From positions 4,030,001-4,094,000 of the forward strand of contig OZ001190.1 of assembly GCA_963921355.3 (NCBI GenBank): a stretch of DNA of 64,000 bases, given 5' to 3'. Positions 36,167-44,827 of this stretch are shown piece by piece. Position 1 is the stretch's first letter. Every line of letters starts with the position of its first letter. The notes beneath the pieces were generated by a model. That model did not search any database. It was not told where the DNA came from and worked only from the letters and a program-made list of their open reading frames with translations. This DNA comes from CAWUEZ02 sp963921355 (GTDB lineage: Bacteria > Pseudomonadota > Alphaproteobacteria > Thalassobaculales > Thalassobaculaceae). The position numbers were made by a program, and so were the translations under genes.

Positions 36167-36189
36167 CCCGGCCCCCTCACCTCTCTTGC

Positions 36190-36208
36190 AGGTGCCGTTC
36201 AGGCACCT
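36190..36208 (+). terminator. Hairpin after the chemoreceptor gene
   Basis: AGGTGCC-GTTCA-GGCACCT forms a perfect 7-bp stem, 23 bases after the stop, followed by TTGTC. It is a weak intrinsic terminator candidate. Confidence 0.5.
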
Positions 36209-36268
36209 TGTCAGGCCAGCCCGAAGCGGCTCTCCTTGCGGGATCGACACCTCGCCAGGAGAGCCGTT

Positions 36269-37426
36269 GTGGCCCAGCCCCGTCTGTTTGAACCGCTGAC
36301 GATCAAGAACACGACACTGGGCAACCGGATCGTGATTTCGCCGATGGATCAGTACTCCGCCGTCGACGGGGTGCCAAACGCCTATCATCTGGTCCACTAC
36401 GGCAAGTTCGCCATGGGCGGTGCCGGCGTCGTCTTCGTGGAAGCGACCGGGGTTTCCGAAGAAGGCCGGATCACCAATGGCTGCCCCGGCCTGTACAACC
36501 AGGCCCAGGTGGACGGCTTCCGGCCCATCACCGAGTTCATCCGCCAACAGCGCTCCCTGCCCGCGGTGCAGATCGGCCACGGCGGGCGCAAGGCCTCGAC
36601 GACCCGGCCGTGGGAGGGTGGTGGCCCCGTGGGGCCCACCGAGATCGCCCGCGGCGATCGCGCCTGGACACCCCTCGGCCCGTCAGACGCCGCTCTGGCC
36701 GAGGGCTGGCTGACCCCGAAGATGATGGAAGACGGTGACCTGGTCCGAACCCGCGACGCCTTCGCCGACGCCGCCAAGCGCGCGCTGGACGCGGGGTTCG
36801 AAATCCTCGAGGTCCACGCCGCCCATGGCTACCTGCTGCAGTCCTTTCTCTCGCCGCTGTCGAACCTGCGCAACGACGCCTATGGCGGCGATCGCCAGGG
36901 CCGCATGCGGTTCCCGCTCGAGGTGGTCGAAGCGGTGCGCGCCGCATGGCCGGACGACAAACCGCTGTTCGTTCGGATCTCGTCGGTGGACGGCATCGAC
37001 GGCGGCTGGGAGATGGACGACAGCGTCGCCTTAGCGCGGGAGCTGAAGGACCGCGGCGTTGATGTCGTCGACTGCTCCTCAGGCGGCAACTCGCCGAAAG
37101 GGGCGACCAATGCCAACCTCAAGCGCGGCCCCGGCTATCAGGTGCCGTTCGCCGAGCGGATTCGGCGCGAGGTCGGCATCCAGACCATGGCGGTCGGGCT
37201 GATCCGCGATCCGGATCTGGCCGAGAGCATCCTGCAGGAGGGACGGGCCGATCTGGTCGCCATCGGCCGCCAGGCCCTGATAGATCCGTTCTGGCCGCTG
37301 CACGCCGCCCAGCACTTCGACATCGATCCGGACTTCGAGAAATGGCCTCACCAGTACGCCTGGTGGTTGGAGAAATGGGACAAAGGGCTGCGCGCCTATG
37401 CCGCCGAACAGAGTGCGGCGGACTGA
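36269..37426 (+). CDS. NADH:flavin oxidoreductase, old yellow enzyme family (YqjM/XenA-like)
   Basis: This 385-residue FMN enzyme reduces activated C=C bonds. The TIM-barrel features are RIVISPMDQYSAVDG, VQIGHGGRKAST, FEILEVHAAHGYLLQSFLSP, YGGDRQGRMRFPLEVV and AIGRQALIDPFWPLHAA. It belongs to the thermophilic-like (YqjM) branch, in which the N-terminal motif is normally PMCQYSA. Here the Cys that tunes the flavin potential is replaced by Asp. GTG 36269 is the preferred start because AGGAGAG lies just upstream and homology begins at AQPRLFEPL. It stands alone between a terminator hairpin and the DUF2189 gene. Confidence 0.9.
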   Translation: MAQPRLFEPLTIKNTTLGNRIVISPMDQYSAVDGVPNAYHLVHYGKFAMGGAGVVFVEATGVSEEGRITNGCPGLYNQAQVDGFRPITEFIRQQRSLPAVQIGHGGRKASTTRPWEGGGPVGPTEIARGDRAWTPLGPSDAALAEGWLTPKMMEDGDLVRTRDAFADAAKRALDAGFEILEVHAAHGYLLQSFLSPLSNLRNDAYGGDRQGRMRFPLEVVEAVRAAWPDDKPLFVRISSVDGIDGGWEMDDSVALARELKDRGVDVVDCSSGGNSPKGATNANLKRGPGYQVPFAERIRREVGIQTMAVGLIRDPDLAESILQEGRADLVAIGRQALIDPFWPLHAAQHFDIDPDFEKWPHQYAWWLEKWDKGLRAYAAEQSAAD

Positions 37427-37503
37427 CACCGCCAGGGCTTGATGCGGATCAATGCCGGCCGGCCTTGGAACCCGAAAACTGATCCCGTGTCGAGGAGGTC
37501 ACG

Positions 37504-38301
37504 ATGACGGATCAGATTGAGGCCCGGGCCAACGGACAGCCCCCACGCATTTCCGTTTCCGCCCTGTCCATGGAAGACCTACGCGGCGCGCTGGCCGCCG
37601 GCGTCAGGGATTTCCGCCGCGCGCCCGCGTTCGGATTGTTCTTCGGCCTGATCTATGCTGCGGGCGGTATCATCATCTCGATGGCCCTGTTCCAGTTTGA
37701 TCTGGGGTCCGTCGCCTATCCCTTGGCCGTCGGCTTCGCGCTGATCGGACCGTTCGTGGCGGTGGGACTGTATGAGGTCAGCCGCCGGCTCGAGACCGGC
37801 GCACCGCTGAGCTGGGGCGGCGTCCTGGGGGTGGTCTTCGCCCAGCGCAAACGTCAGATCGCGCAGATGGTGTTCGTGGTCGGCTTCGCACTGATCATGT
37901 GGATGTATCAGGTGCGCATTCTTCTGGCGGTGTTCCTGGGCTTCCGGTCTTTCGCCACCTTGGAGGAGTTCTGGCTGGTGCTGACGACGACGGAGTCCGG
38001 TCTGTGGTTCCTGGTCGTCGGTCACGCGATCGGCGCTGTCCTGTCGCTCATCGTGTTCTCACTGACCGCCATCTCCTTCCCTCTGTTGCTGGAACGCGAG
38101 GTTGATGTGGTGACCGCGATGATCACCAGCGTCAAAGCCGTGTTCGCCTCTCCGCTGGTCATGATCACCTGGGCGTTCCTGATCGCCGTCAGCATCTACG
38201 TATCGATCGCCGTGGCGTTTCTCGGCCTGCTGATCAGTCTCCCGATCCTCGGCCACACAACCTGGCACGTGTACCGCCGGATCGTGACTGTAGAGACCTG
38301 A
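37504..38301 (+). CDS. DUF2189 family integral membrane protein
   Basis: This 265-residue protein has six hydrophobic segments after a short cytoplasmic tail. It shows DUF2189 hallmarks: DLRGALAAGVRDFRRAPAFGLFFG leading into helix 1, PLAVGFALIGPFVAVGLYEVSRRLETG, and FPLLLEREVDVVTAMITSVKAV. The function of the family is not known. The ATG is preceded by CGAGGAGGTCACG. A class B repeat hairpin follows the stop by about 10 bases and separates it from the convergent MaoC gene. Confidence 0.87.
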   Translation: MTDQIEARANGQPPRISVSALSMEDLRGALAAGVRDFRRAPAFGLFFGLIYAAGGIIISMALFQFDLGSVAYPLAVGFALIGPFVAVGLYEVSRRLETGAPLSWGGVLGVVFAQRKRQIAQMVFVVGFALIMWMYQVRILLAVFLGFRSFATLEEFWLVLTTTESGLWFLVVGHAIGAVLSLIVFSLTAISFPLLLEREVDVVTAMITSVKAVFASPLVMITWAFLIAVSIYVSIAVAFLGLLISLPILGHTTWHVYRRIVTVET

Positions 38302-38310
38302 GAGAGTCGT

Positions 38311-38355
38311 GGTCCCAAACTTGCCCCGGATTCAATCCGGGGTGGGGCCCATGCC
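38311..38355. repeat. Palindromic repeat class B with strong hairpin
   Basis: GGTCCCAAACTTG is followed by CCCCGGATT-C-AATCCGGGG (38324-38342, perfect 9-bp arms) and GTGGGGCCCATGCC. It lies between two converging genes and may serve as a bidirectional terminator. The same GGTCCCAAACTTG and GGGGCCCATGCC borders flank the 4109-4129 hairpin. Confidence 0.7.
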
Positions 38356-38380
38356 TGAGGTGGCTCAACTCGCGCCAACT

Positions 38381-38851
38381 CTAGGCCACCACGTACACCG
38401 CGATCGCCTGGGCGACGCAGGCTGGTTTGTCCGCGCCCTCGATTTCGATGGAGACATTGAAATGGGCGCGAATCCGGTCCGGCCCCTGGGGCACCAGGTC
38501 CTCCAGAAGGACGCGGCCACGGATTCGCGCGCCGGCCGGCACCGGCGCAATGAAGCGGACCTTGTCGAGACCGTAGTTGATGCCGGTCGTCTTCGGCTGC
38601 AGCACGAACGCCTCGGCGAGGATCCGGGGCATCATCGACAGCGTCAGATAGCCGTGCGCAATCGTCGTGCCGTAAGGCGACTCTGCGGTCGAGCGGACGA
38701 CATCGATGTGGATCCACTGCCGGTCGTCGGTCGCCTCGGCGAACAGGTCGATGCGGGCCTGGGAGATGTCGATCCAGCCGCTGGTGCCGATCGGTTGGCC
38801 GACACAGGCCTGGAAAGCCTCGACCGTCTCGAAGACCCGCGGTTCAGTCAC
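38381..38851 (-). CDS. MaoC family dehydratase (R-specific enoyl-CoA hydratase-like)
   Basis: This 156-residue hot-dog-fold protein contains SQARIDLFAEATDDRQWIHID, the hydratase motif with the catalytic Asp/His pair, followed by SPYGTTIAHGYLTLSM and GLDKVRFIAPVPAGARIRGR. Family members hydrate 2-enoyl-CoA to R-3-hydroxyacyl-CoA. Its start overlaps the end of the preceding MDR gene by eight bases, so the two are translationally linked. The exact chain-length preference is not readable. Confidence 0.9.
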   Translation of the reverse strand: MTEPRVFETVEAFQACVGQPIGTSGWIDISQARIDLFAEATDDRQWIHIDVVRSTAESPYGTTIAHGYLTLSMMPRILAEAFVLQPKTTGINYGLDKVRFIAPVPAGARIRGRVLLEDLVPQGPDRIRAHFNVSIEIEGADKPACVAQAIAVYVVA

Positions 38852-39869
38852 GGGTGGGGTCCTCCGAAACCCGGATCAGCTGCTTGCCGAAATTCTCGCC
38901 CTTCAGCAGACCGATAAAGGTCGCCGGCGCGTTCTCCAGCCCGTCGACGATGTCCTCACGGTATTTCAGGCGACCGTCCCGGATGTAGCCACCGACCTCC
39001 TTGATGAAGGCGCCGAACCGGTCCCACCGGTCGGTCACGATGAAGCCCTGGACCTTCAGCCGGTCGGTCAGGATCTGGCGCATCATCTGGGCCCGCACCG
39101 GGCCGTCGGCCAGCGATGTGGCATTGTATTGAGAGATCATGCCGCAGACCGGGATCCGCCCGAACGGGTTCATCAGCTTCAGCGCCGCGTCGAGGGTGGC
39201 CCCGCCGACATTCTCGAAATAGACATCGACGCCCTTCGGACAGGCCGCCGCCAGATCCTCCGGCAGGGACTCAGAGCGATGGCTGACACAGGCGTCGAAA
39301 CCGAGCTCCTCGCTCACGAAGGCGATCTTCTCGGGCGAGCCGGCGACACCCACCGCCCGCGCGCCCTTGATCATCGCCAGTTGGCCGACGACCGATCCGA
39401 CCGCCCCCGAAGCGGCCGAGACGACGACGGTCTCCCCGGCCTGCGGCTCGCCGATATCCAGCAGCCCGACATAGGCGGTCAGGCCCGGCATCCCGAGCAC
39501 ACCGACGGCCGTCGAGATCGGTGCGGTGGCCGGGTCGAGCTTGCGGAGCGTGTTGCCGTCGACGACGGCCGCACTCTGCCATCCGGCCATCGCGAGCACG
39601 TAGTCGCCCTCCGCGAACTTCGGATGGCGGGACGCGGTGACCTGACCGACCGTGCCGCCGGTGATCACTTCGCCGATCTGGACCGGCGTGGCGTAGGACC
39701 GGGCGTCACTCATGCGTCCTCGCATATAGGGGTCGAGCGACAGGTAGATCACCCGCATCGCCACCTGGCCATCGTCGAGCTCCGGCAGATCGCGCTCGAC
39801 GACCGTGAAGGTCTCGGCGGTGGGCTCGCCCACAGGGCGGGCGGCGAGACAGATCTGGGTGCTCTTCAT
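38844..39869 (-). CDS. NADP-dependent medium-chain dehydrogenase/reductase (CurA/PTGR-like)
   Basis: This 341-residue zinc-free MDR has SLDPYMRGRM near residue 47, GEVITGGTVGQV and AMAGWQSAAVV. Its Rossmann motif lies in VVVSAASGAVGSVVGQLA, and GVDVYFENVGGATLDAAL and GRIPVCGMISQYN are family-typical. It is typical of 2-alkenal/2-enone double-bond reductases (CurA, leukotriene B4 dehydrogenase group). It is 11 bases downstream of the GMC gene and overlaps the MaoC gene, which gives a three-gene unit GMC-MDR-MaoC that may process an unsaturated or oxidised lipid-like compound (inference). Confidence 0.92.
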   Translation of the reverse strand: MKSTQICLAARPVGEPTAETFTVVERDLPELDDGQVAMRVIYLSLDPYMRGRMSDARSYATPVQIGEVITGGTVGQVTASRHPKFAEGDYVLAMAGWQSAAVVDGNTLRKLDPATAPISTAVGVLGMPGLTAYVGLLDIGEPQAGETVVVSAASGAVGSVVGQLAMIKGARAVGVAGSPEKIAFVSEELGFDACVSHRSESLPEDLAAACPKGVDVYFENVGGATLDAALKLMNPFGRIPVCGMISQYNATSLADGPVRAQMMRQILTDRLKVQGFIVTDRWDRFGAFIKEVGGYIRDGRLKYREDIVDGLENAPATFIGLLKGENFGKQLIRVSEDPTRD

Positions 39870-39880
39870 CGTGATGTCCT

Positions 39881-41506
39881 TCAGTTCGGATGATCGTCTT
39901 GGATGAGGTCGTCTTGGATGAGGTCGGCGGCCTTCTCGCCGATCATGATGGCGGCGGCGTTGGTGTTGCCCGACACCATGGTCGGCATGATCGAGGCGTC
40001 GGCAACCCGGAGGCCCGTCAAGCCGTGAACCCGCAGGCGGGCATCGACCACGCAGTCCGGCCCGGGGCCCATCCGGCAGGTTCCTACCGGATGATAGGCG
40101 GTGTTGGCCGTGCGCCGCACCTCGTCGAGCAGATCCTCGTCGGATGTCACCGACGGTCCCGGGGCGACCTCCTTGCCCCGATAGGGATCCAGGGGTGCGG
40201 CATGCATCACCTGTCTGATCATCCGCATGCCGTCGATCACCGTGCGCCGGTCCAGCGGGTCGGACAGGAAGTTGAAGCGGATCTCGGGATGATCGCGCGG
40301 ATCCGACGAGCGGATATGGATCGACCCGAGGCTCTCCGGGCGCAGTTGGTAGCAGGTCAGGGTCACCCCGGGCCAGGGCTGCAGGGTGCGTCGGCCTATG
40401 TCGCGGAACACATAGGGCAGGACATGGACCTGGATGTCCGGCGTCCCCAGTTCGGGTCGGGTCTTCAGGAAGCCGAGCACCGGCGCCGACGGCAGCGCCA
40501 GAAACCCCCGGCGGGTCAGCAGGTAGCGCAGGCCCTGCCAGGCGCGGCCAGCGATCCCGGCAACCCGCTCGTTATACGACAGACCGCGTTGTTTGAGGGT
40601 CCAGACCATGCGGGCGTTGATGTGGTCGCGCAGGTGCTCGCCAACCCCCGGAAGCTCATGACGCATCTCGATGCCGTGGGCGCGGATCACCTCGGCTCGA
40701 CCGATCCCCGACAGTTCGAGAAGCTGCGGCGACGCCACGCCGCCGCAGGCCACCACGACCTCGCGGCCGGCCCGCACCGTCACCTCGTCGCCCTCACCCT
40801 GCCGGAAAGTGACGCCGACGCAGCGCGTCCCCTCGAGCACGAGCCGCGTTGCCTGCGCTTCGGTGACGACCTTGAGGTTCGAGCGGCGACGGGCCGGGTT
40901 CAGATAGGCGACCGCCACGCTTTGCCGGCGGCCGTCCTTGATGGTCGTCTGGGTGCGCACGAACCCTTCCTGCTCGCGGCCGTTGTAGTCCGGGTTGCGC
41001 CGGATGCCGACCGCCTCGCCGGCCTCGAAGATCGCGTCGTAGAGCGGGCTCTGGTCATACGCCTCGCAGATGTGCAGCGGTCCGCCCTGGGCGCGCATGT
41101 CATCGGCACCGTGCGCGTAAGTCTCCATGCGCCGGAACAGCGGCAGCACGTCATCGAAACTCCAGCCGCGGTTTCCGCGCTGCGCCCAGGTGTCGTAGTC
41201 GAGCGGTTGGCCGCGTACGTAGACCAGACCGTTGATTGCGCTCGATCCACCCAGCAGTTTGCCGCGCGGCACCGGAATCTCCCGGTTCGCCGTCCCCGGC
41301 TCAGGTGTTGACCGGTAGCACCAGTTGGCCGCCGGATTGTTGATCAGCAGCCCGAAGCTCATCGGCATCGGCGTGTAGGGGTGGCTGGCGCGACCGGCTT
41401 CGAGCAGCAGGACACGGTGGCGACCCGACTCGGTCAGGCGATTGGCGAGCACCGCGCCGGCCGATCCGGCGCCGACGATGATGAAATCGACCTCGGCCTG
41501 ATCCAC
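39881..41506 (-). CDS. GMC family FAD-dependent oxidoreductase, copy 3
   Basis: This 541-residue GMC enzyme has FIIVGAGSAGAVLANRLTE, GKLLGGSSAINGLVYVRG, ACGGVASPQLLELSGIG, and YHPVGTCRMGPG with VSGNTNAAAIMIGEKAAD. GTG 41506, behind GGGAGAAACGC, is preferred as start since the FAD motif begins eight residues later, and the upstream in-frame start has no homology. The C-terminus ends with a repeated IQDD (DLIQDDLIQDDHPN) caused by an exact 15-base tandem duplication (39896-39910 and 39911-39925). It is the first gene of the GMC-MDR-MaoC unit. Confidence 0.93.
   Translation of the reverse strand: MDQAEVDFIIVGAGSAGAVLANRLTESGRHRVLLLEAGRASHPYTPMPMSFGLLINNPAANWCYRSTPEPGTANREIPVPRGKLLGGSSAINGLVYVRGQPLDYDTWAQRGNRGWSFDDVLPLFRRMETYAHGADDMRAQGGPLHICEAYDQSPLYDAIFEAGEAVGIRRNPDYNGREQEGFVRTQTTIKDGRRQSVAVAYLNPARRRSNLKVVTEAQATRLVLEGTRCVGVTFRQGEGDEVTVRAGREVVVACGGVASPQLLELSGIGRAEVIRAHGIEMRHELPGVGEHLRDHINARMVWTLKQRGLSYNERVAGIAGRAWQGLRYLLTRRGFLALPSAPVLGFLKTRPELGTPDIQVHVLPYVFRDIGRRTLQPWPGVTLTCYQLRPESLGSIHIRSSDPRDHPEIRFNFLSDPLDRRTVIDGMRMIRQVMHAAPLDPYRGKEVAPGPSVTSDEDLLDEVRRTANTAYHPVGTCRMGPGPDCVVDARLRVHGLTGLRVADASIMPTMVSGNTNAAAIMIGEKAADLIQDDLIQDDHPN
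39896..39925 (-). repeat. 15-base exact tandem duplication in the GMC gene C-terminus
   Basis: GTCTTGGATGAGGTC occurs twice back to back in the last codons of the third GMC gene. It keeps the frame and adds five residues (DLIQD). Confidence 0.9.
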
Positions 41507-41627
41507 GCGTTTCTCCCGGTCACCGGATGCGGTGTGATCAGGATGCCAGCATGGCCGCATCGATCTGTCGAGCCGGCAAGTTCGGCGCGCTATGCTTCAA
41601 CGCCGTCCACCATCCGGAACCCGCAAC

Positions 41628-42944
41628 ATGCCGATCGGTGCCTTCGACTCCGCCCTGACCGCGCCGCTTCTGTCCGATCCCGACACTGCAGCGAAGCTCG
41701 ACGACCGGGCTCTGGCCGCCGCCATGGTGTTGGTCGAGCGTGGGCTGGCACGGGTCCAGGGCCGGCTCGGCATCATCCCGGTTGACCATGCCGAAGCGAT
41801 CGACTCCGCCCTCGCCGACCATGCGCCCACGCTCGAGGAGCTCGGCGCCGGGACAGCGTCCGCCGGGGTGCCCGTCATCGCCCTGGTGGCCGAGCTTCGT
41901 CGCGCGCTACCGGAGGCGGTTCGGGACTCCCTGCACAAGGGCGCGACCAGCCAGGATGTGGTCGATACCGCCCTGATGCTCTGCCTGTCACGTGTGGTCG
42001 GAGACCTGGAGAGCCGCCTGGACGCGGTGATCGACCGACTGAGTGGGCTGGCCGACACCCATCGCCGCACGGTCATGGCGGGCCGCACCCGGACCCAGCA
42101 GGCGGTGCCGATTTCATTCGGCCTGAAGGCAGCCGGTTGGCTGGCCCCGCTCAAGCGCCAGCGCCGTCGGCTGGCGGCGGTCCGCACCGATCTGCTGGTG
42201 CTCCAGTTCGGCGGAGCGGCCGGATCGCTTGCCGCCCTCGGCGAGTCCGGCTTGGCCGTCGCCGATTCCCTTGCCGATGAATTGGGATTGGGCCGCCCGG
42301 TGGCACCCTGGCACAGCGCGCGGGACGGGATCCTGGCTTTCGGGGACTGGCTGTCGGGGACGACCGACTGCCTCGGAAAGACCGGCCAGGACCTGCTGCT
42401 GCTGGGGCAGAACGAGGTCGGTGAGATCCGGCTGGCCGCCGGCGGCGGGTCGAGTGCCATGCCGCAGAAAGCCAACCCGGTCGGTGCGGAAGCCCTGGTC
42501 GCCCTGGCCCGGGCCAATGCGTCCGCGCTCTCCGGGCTGCACCATGCGGCCCTCCAGGAGCATGAACGCGGCGGCCCCGGCTGGACGCTCGAGTGGATCA
42601 CCCTGCCGCCGATGGTGGTCGCGTCGGCCGCGGCCCTGCGGGTCGCCGACGGGGTGCTGGCAGGACTGCACGTCGACGCCGACCGCATGGCGCGGAACCT
42701 CGGTCTCGACACCGGGCTGATCCTGGCCGAGGCGGCGAGCGTGGCACTGGCCGACCACCTCGGCCGGAGTGTCGCTCAGGATCTGGTCCGCCAGGCCTGC
42801 CTGGACGCGCCCGCCGCCGAACAGTCGATCATCGATCTGCTGGCCGAGCGCACGGACGCGCCGGTCGACTGGAACGCCGTACGCGATCCCGGAAACTATC
42901 TCGGGTCGGCCGACGCGATCATCGACCGGGTGCTGCGCAGCTAG
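41628..42944 (+). CDS. pcaB: 3-carboxy-cis,cis-muconate cycloisomerase-like lyase (fumarase/aspartase superfamily)
   Basis: This 438-residue superfamily member has the helical-bundle order typical of PcaB: HKGATSQDVVDTALML (first conserved region), AGRTRTQQAVPISFGLKAAGW (second region) and GGGSSAMPQKANPVGAEAL (the third signature, with catalytic Ser). PcaB forms 4-carboxymuconolactone from 3-carboxymuconate in protocatechuate degradation. No other pca gene is adjacent, apart from a CMD-like gene 36 kb away, so the symbol rests on similarity only; an adenylosuccinate-lyase-like role is the alternative. ATG 41628 is used because homology starts at PIGAFDSALTAPLLSD. It is divergent from the GMC gene. 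Confidence 0.82.
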   Translation: MPIGAFDSALTAPLLSDPDTAAKLDDRALAAAMVLVERGLARVQGRLGIIPVDHAEAIDSALADHAPTLEELGAGTASAGVPVIALVAELRRALPEAVRDSLHKGATSQDVVDTALMLCLSRVVGDLESRLDAVIDRLSGLADTHRRTVMAGRTRTQQAVPISFGLKAAGWLAPLKRQRRRLAAVRTDLLVLQFGGAAGSLAALGESGLAVADSLADELGLGRPVAPWHSARDGILAFGDWLSGTTDCLGKTGQDLLLLGQNEVGEIRLAAGGGSSAMPQKANPVGAEALVALARANASALSGLHHAALQEHERGGPGWTLEWITLPPMVVASAAALRVADGVLAGLHVDADRMARNLGLDTGLILAEAASVALADHLGRSVAQDLVRQACLDAPAAEQSIIDLLAERTDAPVDWNAVRDPGNYLGSADAIIDRVLRS

Positions 42945-42979
42945 CTGACCGGGGTCCCGGTCTCACGCTGGCGCGTGAA

Positions 42980-43012
42980 CCGGGATGACGATCGCAAAAG
43001 CCGTCATCCCGG
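42980..43012. repeat. Inverted repeat CCGGGATGACG between convergent genes
   Basis: CCGGGATGACG (42980-42990) and CGTCATCCCGG (43002-43012) are perfect 11-bp arms around an 11-base loop. A further CGTCATCCCGG arm and TGAGCCGTAAGGCTCA follow before 43098. This is a typical alphaproteobacterial intergenic palindrome, possibly acting as terminator for both genes. Confidence 0.7.
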
Positions 43013-43098
43013 CGGAGCTCGCACGCCGATGCGGGCGACGGCCCGGACCTCCACCACCCCCGTCATCCCGGTTGAGCCGTAAGGCTCAGACCGGGACC

Positions 43099-44751
43099 TC
43101 AGCGGGCCGCGTAGGGCGGCGGCGTGAAGTAGCGCGGATAGGGTCCGATCGCCGCCATATCAACCTCGACCAGCGCGGGTCCCGCATGGTCGAGAGCTTG
43201 GGCCAGCACCGGTTCGAGATCCGCCATGGATCGCACGACCGCGTAGGGCATCGCCGCACCGGCGGCCAACCGTTCAAAATCCGGCGGCGTCGGGTCGGCG
43301 TAGTGGTGGCGCCCGCCGTAGAGCCGGTCCTGGATGTGCTTGATCACGCCGAAACCGCGGTCGTTCATGACCAGAAAGACGACGTCGGCGCCCTCGTCCG
43401 CAGCGGTCCAGAGTTCCCCGAGGTTCATGGCAAATCCGCCGTCGCCGCTCAGACACACGGTCTTGCGGCCCCCGGACCCGATCGCCGCACCGATCCCCAT
43501 GGACAGACCGGGCCCGATCGCCGCACCAACCGGATACAGGGTGTCGCGGGGTCCGTACACCTCGAAGGCTTTGTGTCCCCAGGTCGTGTGCGAGAGCGTC
43601 ACGTCGCGCACGAAGATCCCGTCGCGCGGCAAGAGCCGGCGCAGGATCTCAGGCATCGCCGCGTAGCCGTCGAGGAACTCCAGGTAGGCCTCGCCCGCCG
43701 ACTTGCGGGCGGCGGCGACGTCGCCGGCCAGGGCCGGATCGAGGGCGAGCTTCCCCGACACTTGCTCGGCCAGGGCGGTCAACTCGGTCGCCGCATCCCC
43801 GTGGACAAACACCTCACTGGCATAGGTCCGCCCCCGGGCCTGCGGATCGACATCGATCTGCACCCGCCGGGCCGGCAGCGCCATCGACTGGTCGGCCGTC
43901 TCGTGACCTCTGAGCCGGGATCCGGCAACGATCATCAGATCGACGGTATCCAGAAACGCCTGAATAGCTGGCAGACCGGTTCCGGCGGCCAGGGAGAGCG
44001 GATGATCCTCGGGGATCGACCCACGGCCGTTCCAACTGCTAATCACCGGAATGCCCAGATCGGCGAGCGCCCGAACCGCCCCGGTCGCGTGCTTCGCCCC
44101 GTTGCCGACCCAGAGCAGCGGCCGCCGCGCCCCGCGCAGCGCTTCGGCTACCGCCGCCAACGCGTCCTGCGGTGGGACGATCGCCGCCGGCTGCGGACGG
44201 GCCAGCCAGACGAGTTCGGCTGGCCGTGGGAGTTCGGCGCGTTGAACGTCGATCGGGATCTCCACGCTGACCGGCCCACAGGGCGGGGTCAGCGCCTCCT
44301 CGGCCGCCCGCACCAGGGTGCCGAGCGTGGTCTCCGGCGACAGCACCCGGTGGCAGCGTTTCGACACAGCAGCCAACATCGCCGTCTGGCCCGGGACGTC
44401 GTGGACCGGCCCCATCTGGCGGTCGAGCATCGCCAGGGGTGTCTGTCCGGTAATGTGCAGCATCGGCGTCGCCGCGAAGCCGGCCTCGACAAGGGCCGGC
44501 ACGGCGTTGGCCGCCCCGGGGCCGGTGCTGCTGATCAGCACACCGAGGTCGCCGCTGACCCGGGCATAGGCGTCGGCCATGTGTCCGCCGCCGTACTCGC
44601 TGCGGGCGGTGACGAACCGGATCGCGTTGCGCCGGCCGATGGCGTCGAGCATCGGGATGTTGTGCACCGACACGATCCCAAACACCGTCGCGACGTCCAT
44701 CGCCTGCAGAAAGTCGGCGACCAGATCACCGACGTTGTAGGTCCCTGCCAT
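43099..44751 (-). CDS. Thiamine diphosphate-dependent enzyme (acetolactate synthase / decarboxylase-like)
   Basis: This 550-residue ThDP enzyme has three domains. The PYR domain has RSEYGGGHMADAYARVSG with the activating Glu, and GVLISSTGPGAANAVPAL. The central domain has PLLWVGNGAKHATGAV. The PP domain has the ThDP/Mg motif GDGGFAMNLGELWTAADEGA through MNDRGFG. It is not a standard IlvB, since no small subunit is adjacent and the active-site loops differ. Benzoylformate/oxalyl-type decarboxylases or carboligases are possible. ATG 44751 is preceded by GGGGAGGGCAGCG. It lies 76 bases downstream of the LysR gene, with a GGCAAGC/GCTTGCC hairpin (44786-44808) between them. Confidence 0.88.
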   Translation of the reverse strand: MAGTYNVGDLVADFLQAMDVATVFGIVSVHNIPMLDAIGRRNAIRFVTARSEYGGGHMADAYARVSGDLGVLISSTGPGAANAVPALVEAGFAATPMLHITGQTPLAMLDRQMGPVHDVPGQTAMLAAVSKRCHRVLSPETTLGTLVRAAEEALTPPCGPVSVEIPIDVQRAELPRPAELVWLARPQPAAIVPPQDALAAVAEALRGARRPLLWVGNGAKHATGAVRALADLGIPVISSWNGRGSIPEDHPLSLAAGTGLPAIQAFLDTVDLMIVAGSRLRGHETADQSMALPARRVQIDVDPQARGRTYASEVFVHGDAATELTALAEQVSGKLALDPALAGDVAAARKSAGEAYLEFLDGYAAMPEILRRLLPRDGIFVRDVTLSHTTWGHKAFEVYGPRDTLYPVGAAIGPGLSMGIGAAIGSGGRKTVCLSGDGGFAMNLGELWTAADEGADVVFLVMNDRGFGVIKHIQDRLYGGRHHYADPTPPDFERLAAGAAMPYAVVRSMADLEPVLAQALDHAGPALVEVDMAAIGPYPRYFTPPPYAAR

Positions 44752-44827
44752 CGCTGCCCTCCCCGATCGGCTTTTGCCGGAGTATGGCAAGCCTGCTGCA
44801 AGCTTGCCTAGTGCGCGGATGGCGCCT

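Noticed and set aside
41628..42944. A full protocatechuate (pca) operon around the pcaB-like gene
   Set aside because: No pcaGH, pcaD or pcaQ-type gene adjoins it. The CMD-like gene at 5217 is 36 kb away and has an AhpD-type CxxC motif.
42985..44811. A 608-codon + strand open frame
   Set aside because: It is antisense to the ThDP enzyme, which has clear motifs. The + frame has only Arg/Gly/His-rich sequence.
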